64,000 nucleotides of DNA from NCBI GenBank assembly GCA_025359205.1, contig JANYHD010000018.1, positions 54,490 through 118,489 on the forward strand. Direction: 5' to 3'. Position 1 is the first letter of the stretch; each line of letters begins with the position of its first letter. Positions 17,821 to 27,448 of this stretch are shown here, in pieces. The stretch is from Gammaproteobacteria bacterium (GTDB taxonomy: Bacteria > Pseudomonadota > Gammaproteobacteria > Steroidobacterales > Steroidobacteraceae). Made by a program: the position numbers and the translations under genes. The notes beneath the pieces are model-generated. The model was not told the DNA's origin. It did not search any database and was given only the letters and a program-made list of their open reading frames with translations.

Positions 17821-19164
17821 TCAGGCGGCGCTGAGTCGACGCTGCACTTCTTCCAGCGGCACGCCCTTGGTCTCGACGACCATGGTCTTCACCCACACCA
17901 GCTGCAGCACCATCATGCCGCAGAAGAACAGGAACACGTAGCCGGGCGCGAACACGCTGACCATCTTGGGGAAGAACGTCGTGAGGAGCGCGGCGAATAT
18001 CCAGTGCGTCGAGCTGCCCAGCGCCTGTCCCTCGGCGCGATGGCGATTCGGAAAGATCTCCGAGATATACACCCAGATCACCGTGCCCTGTCCAATTGCA
18101 TGCGCCGCGATGAACGCGAAGATGCACACCGGCACGATGCTGACGTGGCCCGTGAAGAAGGCCCAGGCGACCAGGCCGAGCGAGGCGATATAGCCGAATG
18201 AGCCGATGTACAGCAACGTGCGGCGGCCCAGCCGGTCGATCAGCCACAGGCCTGCGAAGGTAAACAGCAGGTTCGTGATCCCGATGCCAACCGACTGGAG
18301 CATGGCTGCGTGCTGGCCCAGTCCCGTCAATTCAAAGATCCTGGGCGCGAAATACAGGATCGCGTTGATGCCGGACAGCTGGTTGAAGAGCGCGATCAGG
18401 ATCGCCAGCATGATCGGCACGCGTAGCGCGCGGGTCCAGAACGGCCCGGCCTGGGCGCGCGTCGTCGAAGCGTCCATGATCGCGGTCGCCATGGCTGCGA
18501 TCTGCGGCTCCGTGGCCTTTGGCTCGATGAGCCGCAGCACCGCCTCGCCCGCGGCGCGGTCGCGCTTGCGGCCCAGCAGCCAGCGCGGACTCTCCGGCAG
18601 TCCGAGGCACAAGATCGCATAGAGCAACGAAGGCAGGGCCGCAACCCCTAGCATCCAGCGCCAGGCGTCGGGCCCGATGCCGGTCAGCAAGGCGTTCGAC
18701 AGGTACGCGACCACGATGCCGAACACGATATTGAACTGGAACATCCCGGCGAGCAGGCCGCGGTGCTTCGCAGGCGCGATCTCGGAGATGTACAGCGGCG
18801 CGACCACGGTCGAAATGCCGATGCCGAGGCCGCCAATGAAGCGCGCGATGATGAACAGGTGCACGTCACCCGCAAGCGCCGAGCCCAGCGCCGAAGCGAT
18901 GTAGAGCACGCCAATGCCGAACAACGTGGGCTTGCGCCCGTAGCGATCGGTCGGAATGCCGCCGAGGACCGATCCGAGCACCGTGCCGTAGAGCGCCGAG
19001 GCGATGGCGAAGCCGTGCACGCCCGGCGTCAGTTGCCAAAGCTCCTGGATCCTTTGCTCGGCGCCCGAGATGACGACCGTGTCGAAACCGAACAGGAAAC
19101 CGGCCAGCGCCGAAGTCAACGACCAGAAGAAGACGCGGCCACGCATGGCCGACGACGAATCCAT
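17821..19164 (-). CDS. SP-family MFS sugar transporter
   Basis: A 447-residue, 12-helix sugar porter. Visible signatures are LFGFDTVVISGA in helix 1, DRYGRKPTLFGIG after helix 2, RFIGGLGIGISTVVAP with YISEIAPAKHRG, PESPRWLLGRKRD before the central loop, and QLSGINAILYFAPRIF after it. These place it among XylE/GalP/GLUT-type transporters. The ATG at 19164 is preferred; a GTG at 19173 behind AAAGGGGG is equally possible. It converges on the lacI gene (33-bp gap) and is divergent from an aminotransferase. A hexose or xylose symporter is likely, energised by protons. Confidence 0.92.
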   Translation of the reverse strand: MDSSSAMRGRVFFWSLTSALAGFLFGFDTVVISGAEQRIQELWQLTPGVHGFAIASALYGTVLGSVLGGIPTDRYGRKPTLFGIGVLYIASALGSALAGDVHLFIIARFIGGLGIGISTVVAPLYISEIAPAKHRGLLAGMFQFNIVFGIVVAYLSNALLTGIGPDAWRWMLGVAALPSLLYAILCLGLPESPRWLLGRKRDRAAGEAVLRLIEPKATEPQIAAMATAIMDASTTRAQAGPFWTRALRVPIMLAILIALFNQLSGINAILYFAPRIFELTGLGQHAAMLQSVGIGITNLLFTFAGLWLIDRLGRRTLLYIGSFGYIASLGLVAWAFFTGHVSIVPVCIFAFIAAHAIGQGTVIWVYISEIFPNRHRAEGQALGSSTHWIFAALLTTFFPKMVSVFAPGYVFLFFCGMMVLQLVWVKTMVVETKGVPLEEVQRRLSAA

Positions 19165-19187
19165 ATTGCTCACCGCGCCCCCTTTAG

Positions 19188-19204
19188 GAAACCGCCGTGG
19201 TTTC
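19188..19204. repeat. Short inverted repeat upstream of the sugar transporter
   Basis: GAAACC (19188-19193) and GGTTTC (19199-19204) flank a five-base spacer, 24 bases upstream of the transporter ATG. It could be a regulator site or a hairpin in the transcript leader. The arms are short, so chance is a real alternative. Confidence 0.3.
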
Positions 19205-19315
19205 TCGTCCCTCGTCGCATCATAGGCGATTTGCCGGCCCACACGCTGGATTCACGCCCCGCATACACTGCACAATCCCTGCACTGGCCCCGCTGCGGGC
19301 CTGGAGTGCCGTGCA

Positions 19316-20638
19316 ATGAGCGTCAGTCGCGCGATCGGATGGGACCTGACCGGACTACCACGCATCGTGCGCGGCGAAGGCAGCTACCTGATCGATGCCA
19401 CTGGCAAGCGTTACCTGGACGGCTCAGGTGGACCGGCTGCATTCAGCATCGGCCACGCCCACCACGAAGTGAACGCCGCGATTTCAGCGCAGCTCTCGCA
19501 GGTGGCCTGCGGCTACCGCTACCTGTTCACCAGCGAGCCGCTCGAGCAGCTCACCGAACTCATACTGCGCAATTGCGGCGAAGACTTCGGCCACCTGGTT
19601 TATTGCGCCAGCGGCTCGGAGGCGGTCGAAGGCGCGATGAAGGTTGCGCTGCAATACTGGAACGCGCGCGGACAACCCGGCAAATGCCGCTTCATTGCCC
19701 GGCGGCGCTCCTACCACGGCAGTACGCTCGGCGCGCTGTCGCTGTCCGGATTCGCCGAACGTCGCGAGCCATTCGCGCGCAGTCTTCTCGACGTGTCCTT
19801 TGTTTCCGCAGCCAACACCTACCGTCCGCTACCGGACGCGGCAGGAGACGCGCTGGTGCCCTTGCTGGCGGCGGAACTGGATGCGTGCATCCAATCCGTC
19901 GGCCCCGCAAATGTCGCCGCGTTCGTGTTCGAGCCGGTGGTTGGCGCCGCCGGCGGCGTGGTGCCGGCTCCACCGGGCTACGCGCAGGCCATGCGGTCAG
20001 TGTGCGACCGCCATGGCGTGCTGTTGATCGCCGATGAGGTGATGTGCGGTTCCGGACGCTGCGGCACGTGGAGCGCGATGGAACACGAAGGCGTCGTGCC
20101 GGACATCATCGCCGTGGCCAAGGGACTCGCTGGCGGCTACATTCCGCTGGGCGCGACCGTCTTCCGCCGTGAACTCGGCGAGGAGATCATGCGTGCGCAC
20201 GGCTCGATCCTGACAGGCCACACCTATTCAGGACACACCGCGGCCTGCGCCGCCGGACTCGCCGTGCAGCGCATCATCGAGCGCGACGCGCTGCTCGCGC
20301 GGGTACGCACGCGCGGCGCGCAGTTGCAGGCCGACATCCGCGCCGCTCTCGCCCGTCATGCGGAAGTGGGTGACGTGCGCGGACGCGGCTATTTCATCGG
20401 CATAGAGCTGGTGCGCGACCGCGCCACGAAGCAACCGTTCCCGGCGGAACGCGGCCTCAGCAACGCCATAAGCCGCAACGCATTCGAGGACGGCCTGATC
20501 ATCTTTCCTTGCGCCGGGAACGCGGGCGATGGCCTTGGCGATGCCATCATTATCGCGCCGCCCTACAACGCGACGGATGCGGAGCTGGCCGAACTGGTCG
20601 AGAAGCTTGAGCGCGCTGTGGCACGCACGCTCGCCTGA
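19316..20638 (+). CDS. Class III PLP-dependent aminotransferase
   Basis: A 440-residue cytoplasmic aminotransferase of fold type I, class III. It has the N-terminal YLIDATGKRYLDGSGG, the phosphate-cradle YCASGSEAVEGAMK, the cofactor-stacking FEPVVGAAGGVVP, the LLIADEVMCG motif with the PLP-binding Asp, and the Schiff-base lysine K269 in VAKGLAGGYIPLGA. Such enzymes use omega-amino acids, diamines or amine donors; the substrate is not deducible here. It stands alone between a divergent sugar transporter and a pseudogene, with no partner gene. Length and motifs are complete, so it appears functional. Confidence 0.9.
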   Translation: MSVSRAIGWDLTGLPRIVRGEGSYLIDATGKRYLDGSGGPAAFSIGHAHHEVNAAISAQLSQVACGYRYLFTSEPLEQLTELILRNCGEDFGHLVYCASGSEAVEGAMKVALQYWNARGQPGKCRFIARRRSYHGSTLGALSLSGFAERREPFARSLLDVSFVSAANTYRPLPDAAGDALVPLLAAELDACIQSVGPANVAAFVFEPVVGAAGGVVPAPPGYAQAMRSVCDRHGVLLIADEVMCGSGRCGTWSAMEHEGVVPDIIAVAKGLAGGYIPLGATVFRRELGEEIMRAHGSILTGHTYSGHTAACAAGLAVQRIIERDALLARVRTRGAQLQADIRAALARHAEVGDVRGRGYFIGIELVRDRATKQPFPAERGLSNAISRNAFEDGLIIFPCAGNAGDGLGDAIIIAPPYNATDAELAELVEKLERAVARTLA

Positions 20639-20689
20639 GCAATCCGCCGGCCTGAAGCTGCGCCACTCGCTCGCGCGGGTCGTGGCGAA

Positions 20690-21568
20690 CTACCGCGGCG
20701 GCGCCTGGTACACGCGCCGCCCGCGAAACCAGGTCTCCAGCACGTGCGTCGCGGCGATGTCGTCGGCGCGGCCCGCATCGGCGAGCGCGAGGATGTCCTG
20801 GTCGAGGATGACGAAGTCCGCCGACTTGCCGACCTCGAGCGAGCCAATCTGCGCATCGCGCCCCAGCATGCGCGCGCCGTTGATTGTGTAGGCGTCGAGG
20901 GCCTCGCGAATGGAGATCGCCTGCTGCGCGTTCAGCGCCGGCTGCCCCGGCAGGCGCCGCGTCACGGCCATGGCCATGTTTACAAAAGGCTGTGGGTCGC
21001 GCGTACCGATCGGCGCGTCAGAACCCGCAACCAGGATCGCGCCCGCATCGCGCGACGCACGCACCAGATAGGCGTGCTCGTCGTAATAGCTGCCGCTTCC
21101 ATGCATGGACGCGATGCTGTTGCCGCTCACCCGCTGCAGGAAGGGGATCACCGTCATATCGTAGTCGGGATCGACGTCGGCCCATGAGTAGGTATAGGCG
21201 ACATAAAGGTGATCGCGTCCCAGGCGCGCCACGTCCGCGCTCTGCGCCAGTTGCACGTGCGCCAGGCTGTCGTGCGTGCTGCTGACGCCGTCGGCCGCGC
21301 CGACCTAGGCGAGCGAGCGAGCGTTAGCGCCGACGTAGACGATCTTGCCGCGGCTCACGGCGATGGCGGCGGCTGCTTCCCGATCGGCGCCCGTGTAAAC
21401 GCGCCCGCCCGTGATGACCAGGTCGGCGGGGTGCGGCTTCGCCACCGCCGCCGCAGGTGCCAGCGCCAAAAAGCACGACCAGAGGGTTAACGGCCAGTAC
21501 TGGCCCTGCCTGGATTGGATCATCGCCGCCACCCCCTGATCTATCCTATTGATTTTACATGCCTTCAC
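20690..21568 (-). pseudogene. Amidohydrolase (YtcJ-like) remnant: internal deletion plus in-frame stop
   Basis: The frame from the ATG at 21568 gives a signal peptide and the amidohydrolase opening PADLVITGGRVYTG and GKIVYVGA, then meets a TAG at 21305-21307. The same frame resumes immediately and reads the C-terminal half of the same family (AYTYSWADVDPDYDMTVIPF, GAILVAGSDAPIGTRDPQPF, GSLEVGKSADFVILDQDIL). The total, 292 codons, is about half the usual 550-600 residues. The missing middle would hold the metal-binding HxH region. This is a deleted and stopped gene rather than two genes. It lies convergent to the aminotransferase gene and next to the MarR operon. Confidence 0.82.
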
Positions 21569-21596
21569 GACTCCGTGCAGGCGGCTCCAAGCTATC

Positions 21597-21624
21597 TTTA
21601 CATCAGAGATATTTTCCCTGTAAA
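21597..21624. promoter_or_regulatory. Candidate MarR operator upstream of the efflux operon
   Basis: TTTACA (21597-21602) and TGTAAA (21619-21624) form an inverted repeat in AT-rich sequence about 40-65 bases upstream of the MarR ATG. MarR proteins commonly bind such AT-rich dyads to autoregulate. The 16-base spacing is wider than usual, so this is tentative. Confidence 0.35.
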
Positions 21625-21663
21625 CTATTCCTTACTAAATAATATCCGGCCCGAGTCATATAA

Positions 21664-22203
21664 ATGGATCGCATCGCAATCATCGAGCAGGGCATGCGGC
21701 GCACCGCCGAGCGCCTGCCAGGACTGCCCGTGACGGAAGCGCTGCTCTGCCGCGTCATCATCGTGATGGGCCGGGTCATGGCCGCACATGTCGACGAGGT
21801 GCTCAGTCCCTACCAGCTGACCGACGTCGAATTCCGCACGCTGCTGTCGCTGTTTTCTCATGCGGACGGCACGGCTGGACCGAGCGACCTGTGTGCGGGC
21901 CTGGCGCAGAGCCCGGCCACCATGACGCGCATCGGCGATGTGCTCGTGTCACGCAACCTCATCACGCGTGTGCTCAACGACCATGACCGGCGGCGCATGG
22001 ACATCAGGATCACGCCGCAGGGCGAAGCGCTGGTGCGCGAAGTGCTGCCGCGCATGTTCGACTACACCCGTGACCTGTACAAGGACTTCAGCGAGGCCGA
22101 GAAGGCGCTCCTGCTCGCTGGCCTGAAGAAGCTGTTCACACAGCTCACCGTCGACAATCCTCCCGATGGCCCGGCTGCCCACTCACCGGGCTCTCACTCA
22201 TGA
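21664..22203 (+). CDS. MarR-family regulator of the efflux operon
   Basis: A 179-residue winged-helix regulator. It contains the MarR core: LTDVEFRTLLSLFSHADG, recognition helix region LAQSPATMTRIGDVLVSRNL, and the wing NDHDRRRMDIRITPQGEAL. Its stop overlaps the start of the next gene as ATGA, which places it first in a seven-gene operon with EmrAB-type efflux genes. By analogy with MprA/EmrR and its relatives it probably represses this operon and releases on binding small aromatic or lipophilic compounds. A candidate dyad lies upstream at 21597-21624. Confidence 0.92.
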   Translation: MDRIAIIEQGMRRTAERLPGLPVTEALLCRVIIVMGRVMAAHVDEVLSPYQLTDVEFRTLLSLFSHADGTAGPSDLCAGLAQSPATMTRIGDVLVSRNLITRVLNDHDRRRMDIRITPQGEALVREVLPRMFDYTRDLYKDFSEAEKALLLAGLKKLFTQLTVDNPPDGPAAHSPGSHS

Positions 22204-23630
22204 GAGTGCGAAAGACCCTGACCGCACTGATCTGCGCCCTCGCAGCCGGCTGCGCGGCCGTCAGACCGGCGACGGCGCCGTCCACGTTGGCGGAAGTGCC
22301 GCTCGCAGGAACCGAACTTCCCGCGGGGGGCCAGTGGCCCACGGCGAACTGGTGGCAACGCTACCAGGACCCCACGCTCGAACAGCTGGTGACGACCGCG
22401 CTCGCGGACAGCCCGACCCTGGCAGCAGCGCACGCGCGTTTCGACAGCGCGCGTGAATCAGTGCGCCTCGCGGCAGCTGCGGCAGGCGCGCATCTGGACG
22501 CAAGCGCGCAGGTCGCACGGCAACGGCTGAGCGACAATGGCCTGTTCCCGCCAAAGTTCCTCGGCTTCAATTGGTACAACCAGGCCGATCTCGGCCTCGC
22601 AGCCAGCTACACCTTCGACTGGTGGGGCAAGCAGCGCGCCAGCGTGGAAGCCGCCACCAGCGAGGCGCGCGCTGCCGCGGCGGATCGGACGGCCGCAGCG
22701 CTGGTCTTGTCCGGTTCCGTGGTCGACAGCTATTTTGGCTGGCAATTGGACCAGGCGCGCATCGCACTCCTCCAGGATCGCATCGCGACGCTGACCCGCT
22801 ACAGCGCGATCGCCGACGCGCGCGTGCGCGCAGCCATCGACGATGGTGATGAGCACGACCGGGCCGACGCCGATCTGGCTGCCACACGCGGCCAGCTCGC
22901 CTCGCTCCAGGGATCGGCGCAATTGCGACTGGTGGCGCTGGCGGCCCTGACCGGCCACGCCGTGGCGCAACTGCCGCCGCTGGCGGCAAAGCCGCTGCCG
23001 GTCCTGCCCGCCACCCTGCCCGATCGTGTCGGCCTGGATCTGCTGGGGCGGCGCCCGGACATTGCCGCGAGCCGCTGGCGCGTCGAAGCCGCACAACGCC
23101 GGCGTCATATCGCCGCGGCGCAGTACTACCCGGATATTTCGATCCACGCCCTGGCAGGGCTGCAGAGCATCGACCTCGGACACCTGTTGCGCGCCGGCAG
23201 CGCCGATCCGCAGGCCGGCATCGCCATACACCTGCCGCTGTTCGACAGCGGAGCGCGAGCCGCGCAGCTGCACGTGGCGGACGCCGAGATCACCGCTGCC
23301 GTCGCCACCTACAACGAGGCAATCATCAGCGCAGCGCGCGATGTGGCGAGCAGCGTGATCGCCGGCGAGCAGGCTGAGTCCGAACGCGTCCAGCAGCTCG
23401 CGCAGCTCCAGGCCAGTGCCCAGCTGGAACAAAGCGCGATTGCACGGACCAGGCAGGGACTCACTGACCTGCGCCCCCAGCTGAGCGCGCAGTACGCGGT
23501 ACTGGTGCAGCGCGATGCGCTGGCGCAGATCGACGCCGCCAGACTCTCCGCCGATATCGCCCTGCAGCGCGCGCTGGGCGGCGGTTTCGAAGATTCTCAC
23601 CGCAACAGCGATTCCACAGACAAACCATGA
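22200..23630 (+). CDS. Outer-membrane efflux lipoprotein (NodT/OprM family)
   Basis: A 476-residue TolC-like channel. The N-terminus has a lipobox (ALAAGC, Cys 19), so it is a lipoprotein. Two repeats of the outer-membrane efflux domain follow; landmarks are WWQRYQDPTLEQLVTTAL, YNQADLGLAASYTFDWWGKQ, the RRPDIAASRWRVEAAQ stretch and PLFDSGARAAQL in the second repeat. It starts inside the MarR stop codon and ends inside the start of the membrane fusion gene (ATGA overlaps at both ends). It would form the outer-membrane part of a tripartite pump with the two following proteins. Confidence 0.93.
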   Translation: MRVRKTLTALICALAAGCAAVRPATAPSTLAEVPLAGTELPAGGQWPTANWWQRYQDPTLEQLVTTALADSPTLAAAHARFDSARESVRLAAAAAGAHLDASAQVARQRLSDNGLFPPKFLGFNWYNQADLGLAASYTFDWWGKQRASVEAATSEARAAAADRTAAALVLSGSVVDSYFGWQLDQARIALLQDRIATLTRYSAIADARVRAAIDDGDEHDRADADLAATRGQLASLQGSAQLRLVALAALTGHAVAQLPPLAAKPLPVLPATLPDRVGLDLLGRRPDIAASRWRVEAAQRRRHIAAAQYYPDISIHALAGLQSIDLGHLLRAGSADPQAGIAIHLPLFDSGARAAQLHVADAEITAAVATYNEAIISAARDVASSVIAGEQAESERVQQLAQLQASAQLEQSAIARTRQGLTDLRPQLSAQYAVLVQRDALAQIDAARLSADIALQRALGGGFEDSHRNSDSTDKP

Positions 23631-24802
23631 ACACCACCAGCGATGCCACCCCACCTGCGGCCCCGAACGGCAAGCGCCGCAGGATCCTGACGATCGTCGC
23701 CACTGCATTCGCCGTGCTCGGCCTGCTGTGGTTCGTGCTCTGGTATGTGGTGCTGTCGGAGCGTGAAAAGACCGATGACGCCTACGTCAGCGGCAACCAG
23801 GTCGCGGTCACTTCGCAGATCGCTGGCACCGTGGTCGGCATCTATGCGAACAACACCGAGCTCGTCAGTGCCGGGCAGGTACTGGTGCGCCTCGATCCAA
23901 CCGACGCGGAAACCGCATTGAATCGTGCCACCAGTGCGCTGGCGCAGTCAGTGCGACAGGTGCGCCAGCAGCAGGCGATGGCCGGCCAGTACGACGCGCA
24001 GATCGCCCGCAGCCGGCTTGAACTCGTGCGTACCGAAGAGGACCTCGCCCGGCGCTCGCCCCTGCTGGCGGACCAGGCGATCGCGTCCGAGGAGGTCAAG
24101 CACGCCGAAGAGGCCGTGGCCATGGCACGTGCGAACCTGTCGCAGGCCCAGCGCCAGGCGGATGCTGCGCACGCGCTGGTCGATGGCGTATCGGTGCAGG
24201 ACAACCCCGCGGTGCAGGCCGCGCGGGCTGCGTATCGCGACGCCTACGTGAACGCGAGCCGCAATGCGGTCGTGGCGCCGGTCGCCGGCTTCGTCGCGCT
24301 GCGCAGCGTGCAGCTCGGCCAGCGCATCCAGGCGGGCGCGGCACTGCTCAATGTCGTGCCGCTGCAGAACCTGTGGGTCGACGCCAACTTCAAGGAAGGC
24401 CAGCTGCGCAACCTCCGGCTCGGCCAACCCACCGAGGTGCGCAGCGATCTTTACGGCGGCAGCGTACTGTTCCATGGCAAGGTAATCGGCATGGCCGCCG
24501 GCACCGGCGCGGCATTTTCGCTGCTGCCCGCCCAGAACGCCTCGGGCAACTGGATCAAGGTCGTGCAGCGCGTGCCCGTGCGCGTGTCCATCGCGCCCGA
24601 AGACCTGGCCAAACATCCGCTGCGCATCGGGCTGTCCACGACGGTGACGGTGGACACGCATGACCGCAGCGGCGCCATGCTGGCGGCGGTGCCGGAAACC
24701 GGCGCCACCGGCGCCAGCACCACGGTGTACGCGGCCGACCTGGCCCGTGCCGACGCGGACGCGAACGCGATCATCACGCGCAACCTGGGCGGCGCGCCGT
24801 AG
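23627..24802 (+). CDS. EmrA/HlyD-type membrane fusion protein
   Basis: A 391-residue periplasmic adaptor anchored by one N-terminal membrane helix (about residues 20-42). It has the biotinyl-lipoyl-like entry TDDAYVSGNQVAVTSQIAG, an alpha-helical hairpin (about 95-200, rich in Ala, Gln, Arg), the second lipoyl half NAVVAPVAGFVALRSV, and the beta-barrel with LWVDANFKEGQLRNL, all typical of EmrA. It links the outer-membrane lipoprotein to the 14-helix exporter encoded next. Confidence 0.93.
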   Translation: MNTTSDATPPAAPNGKRRRILTIVATAFAVLGLLWFVLWYVVLSEREKTDDAYVSGNQVAVTSQIAGTVVGIYANNTELVSAGQVLVRLDPTDAETALNRATSALAQSVRQVRQQQAMAGQYDAQIARSRLELVRTEEDLARRSPLLADQAIASEEVKHAEEAVAMARANLSQAQRQADAAHALVDGVSVQDNPAVQAARAAYRDAYVNASRNAVVAPVAGFVALRSVQLGQRIQAGAALLNVVPLQNLWVDANFKEGQLRNLRLGQPTEVRSDLYGGSVLFHGKVIGMAAGTGAAFSLLPAQNASGNWIKVVQRVPVRVSIAPEDLAKHPLRIGLSTTVTVDTHDRSGAMLAAVPETGATGASTTVYAADLARADADANAIITRNLGGAP

Positions 24803-24831
24803 CGAATCCGGCCTCTCCGGGGCACCCGCAC

Positions 24832-26391
24832 GTGACATCCTCCGAACCGCGCGACGAATTTGGCGAGTACCTGCCGCTGCACGGCATGAAGCTCGTATTG
24901 CTGACCATCGCGGTCTCGATCGCATCGTTCATGGAAATCCTGGACATGACGATCGTTAACGTATCGATCCCCTCGATTGCCGGGAGCCTCGCGGTGAGTC
25001 CTTCGGAGGGCACCTGGGCGATCAGCTCGTACATGCTGGCCGCGGCAGTCGTACAGCCGCTGACCGGCTGGATCGGCCGGCAGTACGGCGAGGTCCGCAC
25101 TTTCGTCACTTCGGCGCTGCTGTTCGTATTGTTCTCCGCGCTGTGCGGCCTGGCGACCAGCATGCCGATGCTGATCGCTGGCCGCCTGACCCAGGGCCTG
25201 GTCTCCGGGCCCATGATGTCCGTCGGGCAGGCGCTGCTGCTGCGCAATTACCCGGTGAAGCTGCGCGGCCTGGCGCTGGGCCTTTGGGCCATGGTCGTGA
25301 TCATCGCGCCGATCTTCGGGCCGATCATGGGCGGTTGGATTACCGACAACCTGTCCTGGCCCTGGCTCTTCTACATCAACGTGCCAGTCGGCATCCTCGC
25401 CGCGCTGATCATCGGCGTGGTGCTGAGGCGGCGCGAGTCGAAGAAGATGAAAACGCCGATCGACGCTGTGGGCCTGGGGCTCCTGGTCATTGGCGTAGGC
25501 AGCCTGCAATTCATGCTCGACAACGGCAACGAAAAGGACTGGTTCAGCTCGGTCGAAATCATCGTCGCGGCGGTGGTCGCGGTGGTGGCAATTGGTTTCA
25601 TGATCCCCTGGGAACTGACCGACCGGCACCCCGTGGTCGATCTGCACCTGTTCCGCCGCCGCAACTTCCTGGTCGGCACCACTACAATCGCCGTGGCCTA
25701 TTTCGCCTTCATGGGTGTCAACGTGGTCTTCCCGCTATGGCTGCAGACTACCCTGGGGTATACCAGCACCTGGGCGGGCCTCGCCATGGCGCCGGTAGGC
25801 ATGCTCGCGCTGGTGCTTGCGCCGATCATTGGCCGCAACCTCCATCGCATCAACCTGCGTGCCGCTGCGTCCCTGGCCTTCCTGATTTTCGGCATCAACA
25901 TCTGGTGGGTTGCGGGGCTGAATGAGACCGCCAGTTTCTCGCAGCTGGCCTTGCCACGACTCTTCCAGGGCATCGGCGTGCCGCTGTTCTTCCTGCCGCT
26001 GAACCAGATCGTGATGGCGGGCGTGGGTCCGGCCGAACTGGCTTCTGCTGCGGGTCTCAGCAATTTCATCCGCACCATCTCCGGCAGCATCTCGACCGCC
26101 GTGTGCGTGTACCTGTGGAACACCCGGACGGACTATCATCACGCGGTGTTGACCGAGCACATCCGTCCCGATTCAAACGCGTGGCTGTCTTTCCAGCAAC
26201 AGTTGGACAGCCACGGCATCAGCGGCACGACCGCCGCTGCGTACACTGACCAGCTGATCACGCAGCAGGCCATGACGCTGGCGGTAAGCGACGTCTTCTA
26301 CCTGCTGGCCGTCGCGTTCCTGGTGCTGATCCCGTTCGTCTGGTACGCCCGCCCACCGTTCGGAGCGCCGGGCACGGGCTCAGCGCACTGA
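24832..26391 (+). CDS. EmrB/QacA-type MFS multidrug exporter (DHA2 family)
   Basis: A 519-residue inner-membrane drug:proton antiporter with about 14 hydrophobic segments. It shows the DHA2 motifs LDMTIVNVSIPSIAG in helix 1, the GRLTQGLVSGPMMSVGQ region, and motif C GPIMGGWITDNLSWPWLFYI. The start is a GTG, 29 bases after the fusion-protein stop. With the preceding two genes it makes a complete EmrAB-TolC-like pump that would export lipophilic compounds, organic acids or aromatics straight across both membranes. Confidence 0.93.
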   Translation: MTSSEPRDEFGEYLPLHGMKLVLLTIAVSIASFMEILDMTIVNVSIPSIAGSLAVSPSEGTWAISSYMLAAAVVQPLTGWIGRQYGEVRTFVTSALLFVLFSALCGLATSMPMLIAGRLTQGLVSGPMMSVGQALLLRNYPVKLRGLALGLWAMVVIIAPIFGPIMGGWITDNLSWPWLFYINVPVGILAALIIGVVLRRRESKKMKTPIDAVGLGLLVIGVGSLQFMLDNGNEKDWFSSVEIIVAAVVAVVAIGFMIPWELTDRHPVVDLHLFRRRNFLVGTTTIAVAYFAFMGVNVVFPLWLQTTLGYTSTWAGLAMAPVGMLALVLAPIIGRNLHRINLRAAASLAFLIFGINIWWVAGLNETASFSQLALPRLFQGIGVPLFFLPLNQIVMAGVGPAELASAAGLSNFIRTISGSISTAVCVYLWNTRTDYHHAVLTEHIRPDSNAWLSFQQQLDSHGISGTTAAAYTDQLITQQAMTLAVSDVFYLLAVAFLVLIPFVWYARPPFGAPGTGSAH

Positions 26392-26404
26392 TGCGGGCCA
26401 CAAC

Positions 26405-27052
26405 ATGAAATCTGCACGACTGGTACTGCTTGCGCTGCTGGCGGCCGGCTGGGCCGCGCATTCCTATCTGGGACATCGCACTCCACGCCCGGCAGACGGC
26501 GTACTCGTCGCCACGGCGCCCGCGTGGGGCGGCCTGCCCAACGAAGGACATGTGGCCTATCAATCCTTCGGCAGCAACCAGGTCATTGCGCAGGCTTCGC
26601 TCGACATCACCGGCCGCATACTGGCCGTGAAGCAATATCCGGCGGAGGGCTTCGGCGAACGCGTCAGGACAGATCTGGCTTTTGGATGGGGCCGCATGTC
26701 CGACAACCGGGTGCTGGACCACCTGGATATCCGCCAGGAGAGCCGTGGCATGGAGATCGTGCCGGACCAGGCCACACTGATCCAGCCCGCCGAGTCCTAC
26801 GGCTCGGCCATCAATCTTTCCGTCTATTCCGATTACGATGCAGCCACTGCAGCGCTGGATTCGATCGTCGCCGGCGACGTGGTCCGCATGGTGGGCTGGC
26901 GAATGCGCATCCGCAATGCGCAGGGCCAGACCTGGGACGGCGGCAGCGGCCATGAGCGGACGGGACAGAACTACGGCATCATCCTGGTGCTGAAGCTCCA
27001 GATCAATGGCCAGAAGAAGTTCGGCAACTGGGACGCAGCGCCAGGGACCTGA
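26405..27052 (+). CDS. Unknown exported protein in the efflux operon
   Basis: A 215-residue protein starting 13 bp after the exporter gene. The first about 20 residues (MKSARLVLLALLAAGWAA) are a signal peptide or membrane anchor. The rest is soluble and contains FGWGRMSDNRVLDHLDIRQE and GQNYGIILVLKLQINGQKKF. I do not recognise the family. Its close coupling suggests a periplasmic role linked to the pump or to the compound it removes, but the sequence gives no activity. Confidence 0.8.
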   Translation: MKSARLVLLALLAAGWAAHSYLGHRTPRPADGVLVATAPAWGGLPNEGHVAYQSFGSNQVIAQASLDITGRILAVKQYPAEGFGERVRTDLAFGWGRMSDNRVLDHLDIRQESRGMEIVPDQATLIQPAESYGSAINLSVYSDYDAATAALDSIVAGDVVRMVGWRMRIRNAQGQTWDGGSGHERTGQNYGIILVLKLQINGQKKFGNWDAAPGT

Positions 27053-27074
27053 ACCCCAGAACACGGAAGCACTC

Positions 27075-27431
27075 ATGCAACAGCTCGCCGCAATCCTCAC
27101 GCTGCTCGTTGCCGCCCTGCACTTCTACTTCCTGGTGCTGGAAATGTTCCTGTGGGACCACCCCACCGGCCGACGCATCTTCAGGACCACGCCCGAATTC
27201 GCCACCGCATCGAAGACGCTGGCGGCAAACCAGGGCCTTTACAACGGGTTTCTGGCTGCCGGGCTGGCCTGGAGTATCGCGCTTGGCGCCGCCGGGACTG
27301 GAGTGAGAATCTTCTTCCTGCTCTGCGTGGTCGTGGCCGGCCTGTATGGTGGCTACACCGTGAACCGCCGCATTATCCTCGTCCAGGCACTTCCCGCCGG
27401 GCTGGCGCTGGCTGCTACATACCTGTCCTGA
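27075..27431 (+). CDS. DUF1304 membrane protein
   Basis: A 118-residue protein with four hydrophobic segments. LVAALHFYFLVLEMFLWDHP near the start and LAANQGLYNGFLAAGLAW in the middle are the conserved marks of the DUF1304 family, whose role is unknown. It follows the unknown exported protein by 22 bp and precedes a DoxX protein by 17 bp. The ATG at 27075 begins the domain cleanly; a longer upstream frame only overlaps the preceding gene. Confidence 0.85.
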   Translation: MQQLAAILTLLVAALHFYFLVLEMFLWDHPTGRRIFRTTPEFATASKTLAANQGLYNGFLAAGLAWSIALGAAGTGVRIFFLLCVVVAGLYGGYTVNRRIILVQALPAGLALAATYLS

Positions 27432-27448
27432 ATACCAAGGAGTACACC

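Noticed and set aside
20639..20689. Bidirectional terminator between aminotransferase and pseudogene
   Set aside because: No stable stem followed by a T-run on either strand.
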